Source: Eubacterium maltosivorans
GTDB taxonomy: Bacteria > Bacillota > Clostridia > Eubacteriales > Eubacteriaceae
Direction of reading: 5' to 3'
Assembly: GCF_002441855.2 (NCBI RefSeq)
Contig: NZ_CP029487.1
Location: forward strand, 1,674,001 to 1,738,000
Length of the DNA: 64,000 nt
How positions within the stretch are numbered: the first letter of the stretch is position 1; each line of letters begins with the position of its first letter. This document shows positions 46,407-54,893 of this stretch, piece after piece. Under the pieces are notes generated by a model. It saw only the letters and a program-made list of their open reading frames with translations, was not told where the DNA came from and did not search any database. The position numbers were made by a program, and so were the translations under genes.

Positions 46407-49400
46407 ATGAAAAAGTTCAAAACAGTTTTGTCAACGATTTCTATACTCTTTGTCGTTTTGCTGTTTGGGAATCTGTCGGTTTTTGCCCAGGATTCTGATA
46501 CAGGCCCTCCCGAAGGGTATCCTCCCACACAGCTTTATTTTAATAAAGACTCGGTAAAGGATGGCGAGCAGGTAACAGCGACCTTAGAGCTGAACAACCA
46601 GACAAACGCCGATCTAATGAATGTAACCCTTGAGACCTCGCTCCCTGAGGGATTATATTCTGAAAACACCACGAGAACCTATGATAAGATCGCTGCCGGA
46701 CAGAAGATTATCCACAGCTTTACAATACAGGCTGGCGAAAAGAGCTCCGTGATTCCTGTGTCGCTCTCCAGTATCCCCTCAACCCCCATAACGGGGACAC
46801 CGAGTAAGATTGGCATTGGGATTGTCTTAACTGCTGCATTTATCGTCTTTGGCGTCTGGCTTTGCAAAAGAAAGAAGGGGCAGATGGCGATCTCACTGGC
46901 TTTATGCCTGCTTTTGACAACACAGCTTCTGATGACTGCTTTTCCAAGCTCAGTTCACGCTGAGGAAGAGAACGACGCGGATACTCTTCTGTCTGATGAA
47001 ATAGAAAACCTCTCTTATTCTGTAAACAACAATTTAATTGTAAACGAGGTTAATGAAACAATCTTAACCACTATCTCTATTGGTTCTGTCGAATCGGTTG
47101 AGCTGCCTGAAATTGGGTTTGAAGTGCTTCAGAGCAACAGCTCTGTCGCCGCTGGCGCAGCATTTTTTGATGTTATTATTTCCAGCCAGAGCGATCCCTT
47201 CTCAGATCATATCAAGGCTGAGGATATTGTCCTGAAAAATGCTTTTGAAAACGCTAAAATTGATGCGATAAATCTTTTGGATGATCATACTTTATCGCTG
47301 GGGCTTACTGGTCCTTTAGATAAAGAGGATGAGAGCAACGGGCTTCTTGAGCTTAATAAAGAATGTTTTAAGCAGGATGGCGAAAAGCAAGGCCGTTTAA
47401 TGGTTGACGTCTCCTCTCCGCTGCCGTGTTTTGCGGAAGGGACTGAAAATGTCCATTTTAATGAAAGTGGACAGGCAGTGTTGCAATTTAACATTGATAC
47501 TGCCCAGTTCTCCCAGACGGCAAACGCGTCGGCCTTTACCTTTGACGATCCAGCGATCCAGCCGGTTAACCTGACTGTTCCTTCAACGCTTTCCGGCAGG
47601 GATGGGCTTCTGGAAGTAAGTATAAATGGTGCGGAAAGCAAAACAGATATCATGAACGCGCTTCGCGGCGCCACAATGACCATTGACGGCTCTGCCCTTA
47701 ACTGTGACAGTCTGACGCTGCCGCTGAAGCTTGAAGAAGAAAGAATCAGCACCGATTTAATTTTAGCGAGCGCTGTGCCAAGCTCTGAAAAAGAGACTCA
47801 GGCCACTGCCGAGTTTACTGGCCTTGTAAGCTCGCTCAACGGCAGTGTTGATTTATCGCAGGGGGGCATTGCTCTCGCTGGCGAGCCGCAGCCTGGTGTC
47901 AGTATTTCACCTTTAAAGGTTTCAGAAGATTCCAACAATCATTTTAGCTTTACCGTAACAATTGATGATCCTGAGCTTCCCAACTGGGCGAAGGAGGACG
48001 AAGGGCTTGAAACGTTCTTTGCCTACTGGGCCTACTCACAGAAGCTTTATCTGGATACAGGCTGTGTTACTGACGCCTACGGCGTCCCCGTTCAGGCTTC
48101 TGAATACGCCATGGTCGTTTATGAAAGTGATGTTTCGGAAGATGCGCCGTTAGCTTCAAACGCGTCAGGAAAAGATATTGCCTCAAAATCGTTCACCTAT
48201 ACTTCTAAGATATTGAATATTGTCAATTCCTTTGTCAAGGATGCTCCTTGGGCGGGAGTTGCCGGAATCCTAGGGCTCGGCGGTGATGCTTTATCCAGCG
48301 GTTCTGGTGGAATGGGTGAAATTAAAGAGAATTTGATCGCACTGAATGCTGAAGTTGCCGAACTCAATAAAAAAACAGATGCTATCAGTCAGGATCTAAA
48401 ATATCTGGTAAATCACATCAAAGATACGGAAATGCGAAATAAGGTTTCCGCATTCGGAAAAGAGGCTGACCGCCTCTCTTGGACTGTTAATAAAATCAAC
48501 AGTCAGGAAAATAATGCGATTGCTAACTTAATGGAGGTTACGGACACTGCTTCCAACGAATATCATACCTATGTCAATCAGATTAATAATACGGTTGCAT
48601 ACAGCGCTGGGGGCGGCGACACATTTGCAAAAGATACTCTGGCCTTTGGAAAATCCATTCTCGGTGACAATTTCATGGAAAGCGACAGCACTTTGGATGT
48701 CTACGTGAACCTTTACAACTCCCGTTGTAATTGGGCTTCACAAACTATAAATCCGAAATCTAATTTTTTAGCTTATGCTAACTCTCTTTACTTAAAAGCT
48801 TATATGATGAGCATGTGCTATATGCAGAGTAGTAACACTAACCATCAATATGATCACGCCATTGACGAAATGAAAACCCAATTCCAAGCATTTCTTGAAA
48901 AAAGTGATGTTTATAATAATGCTATGGTTCTCCCAGAAGGAAAAGACATTAATCTTATTGATGGAAAGGAATATAGCTATAATGGCCTTTATTCTTATAA
49001 CTTGCAAAATCATTTTGAACGAAGTTTTCCCGGACGTATGTTTAGTACTTCATATATTTCATCAAAACCAATGTATATAAAATCTTTTACAGAATTAGTC
49101 CGAAACACTTTTGAGGCACGTAATAAAAGTTTTAACAAAATCAACAAAAATCCAGATATGGAAACATTAATCGCGATGAAAAGCAGACTTAATTCCAGCG
49201 GTAAAACATCTATTCTCGAAGAATTGACAGACCTTGGCTTTAGTACAAGAGGCGGCAAGGTTCTTTATATCGGAAACAGCAGCTTAATCGATGAAGATTT
49301 AACACCATCTATCTCTATGGGATACGAATACGGCGCAAAGGCAGCCTATAGGTTTTACGGAGATGTTTTCAACCTCGAGACTGGTACTGCCCAAGAAAAC

Positions 49401-49514
49401 GAACATTTATTTGATGTTAATGTATCTGCATTTGCTTATAAAAAATGGGATGCTAAAATTAGTCTGAATTTACTTCCTGACAAAATAATATCTTTCTATC
49501 GGATAGAACGCTAA
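46407..49514 (+). CDS. Large surface protein, tandem paralogue 1
   Basis: A 1035-residue protein from ATG 46407 (MKKFKTVLST). It shares the plan of the 24589 protein: signal peptide ending FAQDSD, beta domain, transmembrane segment (IVLTAAFIVFGVWLCKRKKG), a second signal-like hydrophobic stretch ending SSVHAEEE, long beta-rich region, a Gly-rich hydrophobic segment (GVAGILGLGGDAL), a helical block (IKENLIALNAEVAELNKKTD), and a C-terminal domain. The helices could form a coiled bundle. A tract of 425 bases is almost identical to paralogue 2, while the last 180 residues are very different. Surface display is likely; function unknown. Confidence 0.75.
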   Translation: MKKFKTVLSTISILFVVLLFGNLSVFAQDSDTGPPEGYPPTQLYFNKDSVKDGEQVTATLELNNQTNADLMNVTLETSLPEGLYSENTTRTYDKIAAGQKIIHSFTIQAGEKSSVIPVSLSSIPSTPITGTPSKIGIGIVLTAAFIVFGVWLCKRKKGQMAISLALCLLLTTQLLMTAFPSSVHAEEENDADTLLSDEIENLSYSVNNNLIVNEVNETILTTISIGSVESVELPEIGFEVLQSNSSVAAGAAFFDVIISSQSDPFSDHIKAEDIVLKNAFENAKIDAINLLDDHTLSLGLTGPLDKEDESNGLLELNKECFKQDGEKQGRLMVDVSSPLPCFAEGTENVHFNESGQAVLQFNIDTAQFSQTANASAFTFDDPAIQPVNLTVPSTLSGRDGLLEVSINGAESKTDIMNALRGATMTIDGSALNCDSLTLPLKLEEERISTDLILASAVPSSEKETQATAEFTGLVSSLNGSVDLSQGGIALAGEPQPGVSISPLKVSEDSNNHFSFTVTIDDPELPNWAKEDEGLETFFAYWAYSQKLYLDTGCVTDAYGVPVQASEYAMVVYESDVSEDAPLASNASGKDIASKSFTYTSKILNIVNSFVKDAPWAGVAGILGLGGDALSSGSGGMGEIKENLIALNAEVAELNKKTDAISQDLKYLVNHIKDTEMRNKVSAFGKEADRLSWTVNKINSQENNAIANLMEVTDTASNEYHTYVNQINNTVAYSAGGGDTFAKDTLAFGKSILGDNFMESDSTLDVYVNLYNSRCNWASQTINPKSNFLAYANSLYLKAYMMSMCYMQSSNTNHQYDHAIDEMKTQFQAFLEKSDVYNNAMVLPEGKDINLIDGKEYSYNGLYSYNLQNHFERSFPGRMFSTSYISSKPMYIKSFTELVRNTFEARNKSFNKINKNPDMETLIAMKSRLNSSGKTSILEELTDLGFSTRGGKVLYIGNSSLIDEDLTPSISMGYEYGAKAAYRFYGDVFNLETGTAQENEHLFDVNVSAFAYKKWDAKISLNLLPDKIISFYRIER
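47440..47864 (+). repeat. Near-identical tract shared with 50721-51145
   Basis: About six mismatches in 425 bases against the tandem paralogue, much more similar than the flanking coding sequence. This points to recent gene conversion. Confidence 0.75.
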
Positions 49515-49568
49515 GTTATAGTCTTATTGCTTGCCAAATTGCTATCACTCCACACGGTGTTTCTATAT

Positions 49569-49631
49569 TTTCACATACCATTGTTGATACCGCTGTGACA
49601 ACCTGTTTAGCTTATAGCCTCAAATAACTGT
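49569..49631 (+). repeat. Shared upstream element, copy C
   Basis: Matches copy B at 45971-46039 with a few substitutions and a short deletion. It ends 50 bases before the ATG at 49682. Its presence before both plus-strand paralogues suggests that the promoter region was duplicated with the gene. Confidence 0.65.
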
Positions 49632-49681
49632 AAAGTAATATTTTAAAAATATCTAAAAAATTATAAAGGATGTGTTTTTAA

Positions 49682-52600
49682 ATGAAAAAGTTTAAAACAA
49701 TTATATCAACGATTTTGATGCTTTTGGTCGTTTTGATGTTTGGGAATCTGTCGGTTTTTGCCCAGGATTCGGATGCTGGCCCCCCCGAAGGATATCCTCC
49801 CACACAGCTTTATTTTAATAAAGAATCTGTAAAGGATGGCGACCAGGTAACGGCGACCTTAGAGCTGGACAACCAGACAAACGCTGATTTAATGAATGTA
49901 ATCCTTGAGACCACTCTCCCTGAGGGGCTGTATTCCGAAAACACTACAAGAACCTATGATAAGATTGCCGTCGGGCAGAAAATCCTCCACAGCTTTACAA
50001 TACATGTCGGTGAAAAGAGCTCTATGATTCCTGTATCGCTTACCACTGTCCCATCAAATCCTGTAACGGGAACAGTGGATAAAATCGGTATCGGCATCGG
50101 TATTCTCTTAGCCGCTGCACTGATCGTCTTTTGTATCTGGCTCTGCAAAAGGAAAAAGGGACAGAAGCTGCTCTCAATTGCGCTCTGCCTGCTGTTAACA
50201 ACACAGCTTCTGATGACCGCTTTTCCAAATTCAGTTTATGCCGAGGAAGAAAGCGATGCGGATGCATCTTTGTCTGATGAAATTGAAGGCATTACTTATT
50301 CTGTGAACAATGATTTGAATGTAAACGGAAGCACAAAGACACTTGCTACCAAGGTTTCCATTGGTTCTGCAAAGCTGGTTGATCTGCCTGAAATTGAGTT
50401 TGAAATGCTTCAGACCAACAGCTCTGTCGCCGCTGGCGCAGCCTTTTTCAACATTGTTATTTCCAGCCAGGAAGATTCATTCTCTGACGCTGTCAAGACT
50501 GAGGATATTGCGCTTAAAAATGCTTTTAAAAACGCTAAAATTGAAACGGTAAATCTTTTGGATGATCATACTTTAGTGTTAAGCCTAACAGGAACTTTGG
50601 ATAAAGAGGATGAAAGCAATGGACTGCTTGAGTTTAACAAAGACTGCTTTAAGCAGGACGGTGAAAAGCAAGGGCGTCTGATGGTTGATGTCTCCTCTCC
50701 GCTGCCGTACTTTGCGGAAGGCACTGAAAATGTCCATTTTAATGAAAGTGGACAGGCAGTGCTGCAATTTAACATTGATACTGCCCAGTTCTCCCAGACG
50801 GCAAACGCGTCGGCCTTTACCTTTGACGATCCAGCGATCCAGCCGGTTAACCTGACTGTTCCTTCAACGCTTTCCGGCAGGGATGGGCTTCTGGAAGTAA
50901 GTGTCAATGGTGCGGAAAACAAAACAGATATCATGAACGCGCTTCGGGGCGCCACAATGACCATTGACGGCTCTGCCCTTAATTGTGACAGTCTGACGCT
51001 GCCGCTGAAGCTTGAAGAAGAAAGAATCAGCACCGATTTAATTTTAGCGAGCGCTGTGCCAAGCTCTGAAAAAGAGACTCAGGCCACTGCCGAGTTTACT
51101 GGCCTTGTAAGCTCGCTCAACGGCAGTGTTGATTTATCGCAGGGGACAATCGCTCTTGCTGACGCGCCGCAGCCAGGCGTCACTGTTTCACCGCTGGAGG
51201 TCACGGAAGGTTCCAACAATCGTTTTAAATTTTCTGTGACAATTGATGATCCTGAGCTTCCCAACTGGGCGAAGGAGGATGAAGGGCTTGAAATGTTTTT
51301 TGCCCACTGGGCCTACTCGCAGAGGCTTTATCTGGATACAGGCTGTGTTACTGATGCCTACGGTGTTCCGGTTCAGGCTTCTGAATACGCCATGGTCGTG
51401 TACGAAAATGATGTCTCGGAGGATGAGCTTCTGGCTTCAAATGCGTCGGGACAAGCTATTATTGCAAAATCATTCACCTACACTTCTAAAATACTGAGCA
51501 TTGTCAATTCCTTTGTCAAGGGCGCCCCTCTGGCGGGAATTGCTGGAATTCTGGGCCTTGGTGGGGATGCTTTATCCGGTTCAAGCGCAATGGGCGAAAT
51601 TAAAGAGAATTTGACGGCGCTGAATGCTGAAGTTGCTGAAATCAGCCAAAAAACAGACGCCATCAGCCAGGAACTCAAAGACCTGATAAATCATATCAAA
51701 GATACGGAAATGCGAGATAAGGTTTCCGCATTCGGAAAAGAGGCGGACAGTCTTGCCTGGACTGTTAACAAAGTCAATAGCCCGAAAAATGATGTACTTG
51801 CTAACTTAATGGAGGTCACAGACACTGAATCCACTGAATATCACACCTATGTTAATGAGATTAATAATACGGTTGCATACAGCGCCGGCGGCGGCGATAC
51901 CTTTGCAAGAGACACTCTGGCCTTCGGAAAATCCATTCTCGGTGATAATGTCATGGAAAGCGACAGCACCTTAGATGTCTATGTGAACCTCTATAATTCA
52001 CGCTATAACTGGTCCTCTCAAACCATTCCTGCTAAATCCCGTTTTCTGGCCTATACCACCTCACTCTACCTGAAAGCCTATATGATAAGCATGTGCTATA
52101 TGCAGAGCAATAACACAGACCATCGGTATGATTACGCAATAGAGCAGATGAGAGGACAATTTCAAAAATTCAGTGAAAAATGCGAGGCCTATAATACAAG
52201 TATGACACTTCCGGAGGGAAAGGATATCAACCTGATTGATGGAAAAACATATGCTTATGATTCTTTTGTTGTTTTTGATCTAAAAACCTATTTTAAGCAG
52301 TGCGAGGAACGAATGAGAATGTATTCCTCCACGGCTATATTTCATCCTGATCTCTATGAAAACATAATGTCTCAGTGCTTGCATATTGAAATGTTTAATT
52401 ACGTTTATCAATATCATCGGCGAAATATATCATTCCCGCCAATTGAGACCTTAAATGCTATGAAATCACGGCTATCTGCCAGCGGTAAAAGTTCGCTCCG
52501 CGATGAACTGGAGTCTGTCGGCTTCTCCATACCTGGAGATTATATTTATAACGGTAACCTGAGTTACAACCGTAATCAGATGAAACAGTATAATTATATC

Positions 52601-52783
52601 GGCTATTTTATATATAAAGGTGACTTTATATACCATGCTGATTTATATAATCTGAAAACTGGTAACATGGAAAATAACATCTCGCTTTTAAAAGCTGATA
52701 TTGATACTAAAAATATGAACAACTGGCAATCAAAATCTATACAAACGATGTTTAATAATAAAATAATAGTTATGTTACAGTAA
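49682..52783 (+). CDS. Large surface protein, tandem paralogue 2
   Basis: A 1033-residue protein with the same architecture as the gene 170 bases upstream: signal peptide ending FAQDSD, beta domain, transmembrane segment (GILLAAALIVFCIWLCKRKKG), second signal-like stretch ending NSVYAEEE, beta-rich region, GIAGILGLGGDAL, helical block (IKENLTALNAEVAEISQKTD), variable C-terminal domain rich in Tyr and Asn. The leader AAAGGATGTG is conserved. N-terminal and central parts are close to paralogue 1; the C-terminal 180 residues are not. An intrinsic terminator follows. Confidence 0.75.
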   Translation: MKKFKTIISTILMLLVVLMFGNLSVFAQDSDAGPPEGYPPTQLYFNKESVKDGDQVTATLELDNQTNADLMNVILETTLPEGLYSENTTRTYDKIAVGQKILHSFTIHVGEKSSMIPVSLTTVPSNPVTGTVDKIGIGIGILLAAALIVFCIWLCKRKKGQKLLSIALCLLLTTQLLMTAFPNSVYAEEESDADASLSDEIEGITYSVNNDLNVNGSTKTLATKVSIGSAKLVDLPEIEFEMLQTNSSVAAGAAFFNIVISSQEDSFSDAVKTEDIALKNAFKNAKIETVNLLDDHTLVLSLTGTLDKEDESNGLLEFNKDCFKQDGEKQGRLMVDVSSPLPYFAEGTENVHFNESGQAVLQFNIDTAQFSQTANASAFTFDDPAIQPVNLTVPSTLSGRDGLLEVSVNGAENKTDIMNALRGATMTIDGSALNCDSLTLPLKLEEERISTDLILASAVPSSEKETQATAEFTGLVSSLNGSVDLSQGTIALADAPQPGVTVSPLEVTEGSNNRFKFSVTIDDPELPNWAKEDEGLEMFFAHWAYSQRLYLDTGCVTDAYGVPVQASEYAMVVYENDVSEDELLASNASGQAIIAKSFTYTSKILSIVNSFVKGAPLAGIAGILGLGGDALSGSSAMGEIKENLTALNAEVAEISQKTDAISQELKDLINHIKDTEMRDKVSAFGKEADSLAWTVNKVNSPKNDVLANLMEVTDTESTEYHTYVNEINNTVAYSAGGGDTFARDTLAFGKSILGDNVMESDSTLDVYVNLYNSRYNWSSQTIPAKSRFLAYTTSLYLKAYMISMCYMQSNNTDHRYDYAIEQMRGQFQKFSEKCEAYNTSMTLPEGKDINLIDGKTYAYDSFVVFDLKTYFKQCEERMRMYSSTAIFHPDLYENIMSQCLHIEMFNYVYQYHRRNISFPPIETLNAMKSRLSASGKSSLRDELESVGFSIPGDYIYNGNLSYNRNQMKQYNYIGYFIYKGDFIYHADLYNLKTGNMENNISLLKADIDTKNMNNWQSKSIQTMFNNKIIVMLQ

Positions 52784-52819
52784 AACATTTTATAATCACA
52801 TCAAATAATTCTTATAAAA

Positions 52820-52856
52820 AAGCAGCTCCACGCTTAGACAGAGGAGCTGCTTCTTT
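52820..52856. terminator. Intrinsic terminator after tandem paralogue 2
   Basis: Ten-base stem AAGCAGCTCC with GGAGCTGCTT, 13-base loop, then a T-rich run. It lies between convergent genes and may also act on the minus strand. Confidence 0.8.
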
Positions 52857-52884
52857 TGATTTTTTGTCATAATTTATTACAGTG

Positions 52885-53691
52885 TTAACGATAAGAATGA
52901 TTCTCATGATAATCCTGTATGGTCTTAAGCACCTGCGGATAGCGTTTTTCTGGAACCGGCAGGGCGCTGCCATCGTACATATTTATTTCACGGTACTGCA
53001 CATTTAACACATAGTCCAGATTGATGATATAGCTGCGGTGGATTCTGACAAACTGCGCTGGCAGCTCTGTCTCGATCTCACCGATGGGCACCCGGATATT
53101 CATGGCCTTATCAACACATTGCAGTCTGCTTTTGCGGTGTCCGGCCTCAATGTAAATGATCTGATTGATATCTACAAAATACTCTTCTTTATTCAGTCCT
53201 TTAAAACAAACTTTTTTCTCCTTGCCGATTTTTTCCTGGATCAGCTTTTGCATGTACTCGTAATTTTCGCGTCCGGCTTTAAAGGGAAAGTATTTCTCGT
53301 TGCCGGCCAGCAGGTTATCTGCGGTGTTGGATACATGAATGTGAATGGCGAGCAGTCTGCCCTCCTGTCTGCGGTATACAAAGGTACAGCGCTGCTGGGC
53401 CAGCATGATGTAGTTCTGGACACCCTCGTTATAAACGGTATACTTTCCGCTGACAACACAGCCTTCCTCACTTTCCCCAACAAGCTCATAAACGTCGTCT
53501 TTGATCTGAAAAGGAATCCCCTGTTCAATCTCCAGTATTTTTTTAAAGTTATCCAAACCGTTAATAAACTGGCTTTTAAGCGGACCGATCCACATAATAT
53601 CTTCTGCCATCTGCTCAATCACAAAATCCAGATCTCGTTCGTAATGCTTTCGCATAATCATACGTGTCAGCTCCACGGCATCCTGTTTCAT
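52885..53691 (-). CDS. LytTR DNA-binding regulator with SnoaL/NTF2-like N-terminal domain
   Basis: A 268-residue protein started at ATG 53691 (MKQDAVELTRM), which follows GAGGAAAAGG. The N-terminal 130 residues (MRKHYERDLDFVIEQMAEDIMWIGP, then GCVVSGKYTVY) look like an NTF2/SnoaL fold that could bind a small ligand. The C-terminal part is a LytTR domain (EEYFVDINQIIYIEAGHRKS, FVRIHRSYIINLDYV). There is no receiver domain, so it would be a one-component sensor. It faces the surface-protein genes and may regulate them, but no LytTR site pair was recognised. Confidence 0.8.
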   Translation of the reverse strand: MKQDAVELTRMIMRKHYERDLDFVIEQMAEDIMWIGPLKSQFINGLDNFKKILEIEQGIPFQIKDDVYELVGESEEGCVVSGKYTVYNEGVQNYIMLAQQRCTFVYRRQEGRLLAIHIHVSNTADNLLAGNEKYFPFKAGRENYEYMQKLIQEKIGKEKKVCFKGLNKEEYFVDINQIIYIEAGHRKSRLQCVDKAMNIRVPIGEIETELPAQFVRIHRSYIINLDYVLNVQYREINMYDGSALPVPEKRYPQVLKTIQDYHENHSYR

Positions 53692-53751
53692 TTCCTTTTC
53701 CTCTTCCGGCAGTGTTTTCCAGGGCACTGTCTGTTTTAAAGTATTGGTTAT

Positions 53752-53760
53752 ATTATATCA
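53752..53760 (-). promoter_or_regulatory. Extended -10 promoter of the LytTR gene
   Basis: TGA-TATAAT on the minus strand (-10 at 53752-53757), about 60 bases before the chosen ATG. No good -35. Confidence 0.5.
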
Positions 53761-53847
53761 TTTCAGTCCAACATAAAAAACACCTTTCGTCACGACTTTT
53801 GGCGGTTTACATTATTGCGGGTTTTAACGCTTTCCTGCTTTTCAGAC

Positions 53848-53877
53848 TAAAAGAGACCGCCGTAGCCGACAGTCTCT
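53848..53877 (-). terminator. Intrinsic terminator after the second SDR gene
   Basis: AGAGAC pairs with GTCTCT around a 14-base loop, with a short T-run on the minus strand. Confidence 0.6.
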
Positions 53878-53899
53878 GAAAATTTCGTTGGTGATGGGC

Positions 53900-54724
53900 T
53901 TAAAACGATGTCCAGCCGCCGTCGGTAGCGACAATTTCTCCAGTCATATGGCTTGCATCGTCAGACGCTAAAAATAAGATGGAGGCCGCCTGTTCCTCCG
54001 CCTGGGCGTCACGCTTGAGCATGGATTCTGTTTTCTGGCCTGCCATGGACTGTGCTTCCTGTTCTGAGGCGCCGCTTGCCTTTGCTTCCTTTTGTTTCTG
54101 TACGACAAATTCGTAGGCTTCCTTTACCATTGGTGTATCTGTTCCCGCTGGATTGACGGAATTGACGCGGATACCAAAACGCGCATAATCCAACGCCAGA
54201 TTTTTGGTCAGCCCGTTTACCGCATGTTTTGACGCGACATAGGCGGGGTTTCCCGGCAAGCCGGTGAGGCCTGCGATGGACGCGTTATTGACAATAGCGC
54301 CGCCTTTTCCCTGATCCATAAACTGCTGAAGCTCATATTTACAGCTGTAAAAAACTGAATAGAAATTGTTGGCCATGGTATAGTCCATCTGTTCCTTTGT
54401 GAGGGCGTGAACAGGGTCTGGATTTCCCATTACACCGGCGTTGTTAATGGCGATATCGATCTGTCCGTAGATTCTCACAGCTTCTTCAACCATTTTTCTG
54501 GCGTTTTCTTCAATCGACAGATTCAGACACAGGAAAATGGCTTCGCCGCCTTCCTCTTTTACGGCTTTTAATACTTCCTCGCCTTCCTTTTTAAGACGGT
54601 CTGCCAGGACCAGCTTCGCGCCTTCTTTTACAGCTCTTAACGCTGTGGCCTTTCCAATACCACGCGCTGCGCCTGTCAGCACGATAACCTGATCCTTAAA
54701 ACGTTCCGGGAATATTTTTTTCAT
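53900..54724 (-). CDS. SDR oxidoreductase
   Basis: A 274-residue classical short-chain dehydrogenase: cofactor loop TGAARGIG near residue 17, NNAGVMG, catalytic Ser in NNASIAG, YVASK Tyr/Lys pair, and C-terminal GEIVATDGGW. An inserted helix of about 20 residues after VKEAYEF (KQKEAKASGASEQEAQS) shapes the substrate site. AAAGGAG precedes the ATG. Monocistronic, with its own promoter and terminator. I cannot name the substrate; cyclohexanol-, glucose- or steroid-dehydrogenase-like annotations are all common for such sequences. Confidence 0.85.
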   Translation of the reverse strand: MKKIFPERFKDQVIVLTGAARGIGKATALRAVKEGAKLVLADRLKKEGEEVLKAVKEEGGEAIFLCLNLSIEENARKMVEEAVRIYGQIDIAINNAGVMGNPDPVHALTKEQMDYTMANNFYSVFYSCKYELQQFMDQGKGGAIVNNASIAGLTGLPGNPAYVASKHAVNGLTKNLALDYARFGIRVNSVNPAGTDTPMVKEAYEFVVQKQKEAKASGASEQEAQSMAGQKTESMLKRDAQAEEQAASILFLASDDASHMTGEIVATDGGWTSF

Positions 54725-54765
54725 GATTGGACTCCTTTACTAAATGGTTCTCTCATTTATATTAT

Positions 54766-54793
54766 ATCTTAATTCTACCCAGGTATTTTTCAA
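54766..54793 (-). promoter_or_regulatory. Promoter of the second SDR gene
   Basis: TTGAAA (54788-54793), 16 bases, TAAGAT (54766-54771); a TATAAT (54761-54766) overlaps as an alternative -10. Confidence 0.5.
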
Positions 54794-54849
54794 GTTTTCG
54801 TCAAGATTTTCAGTCGCTTTTATAAACCATGCTTCAGCGCATTAAAAAA

Positions 54850-54882
54850 CTGCCGATCAACGTCTTTGTGCTGATACGGCAG
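54850..54882 (-). terminator. Intrinsic terminator of glgP
   Basis: Stem CTGCCG-TCA with TGA-CGGCAG, 12-base loop, T6 on the minus strand, just after the glgP stop. Confidence 0.8.
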
Positions 54883-54893
54883 CTTTTTTATGC

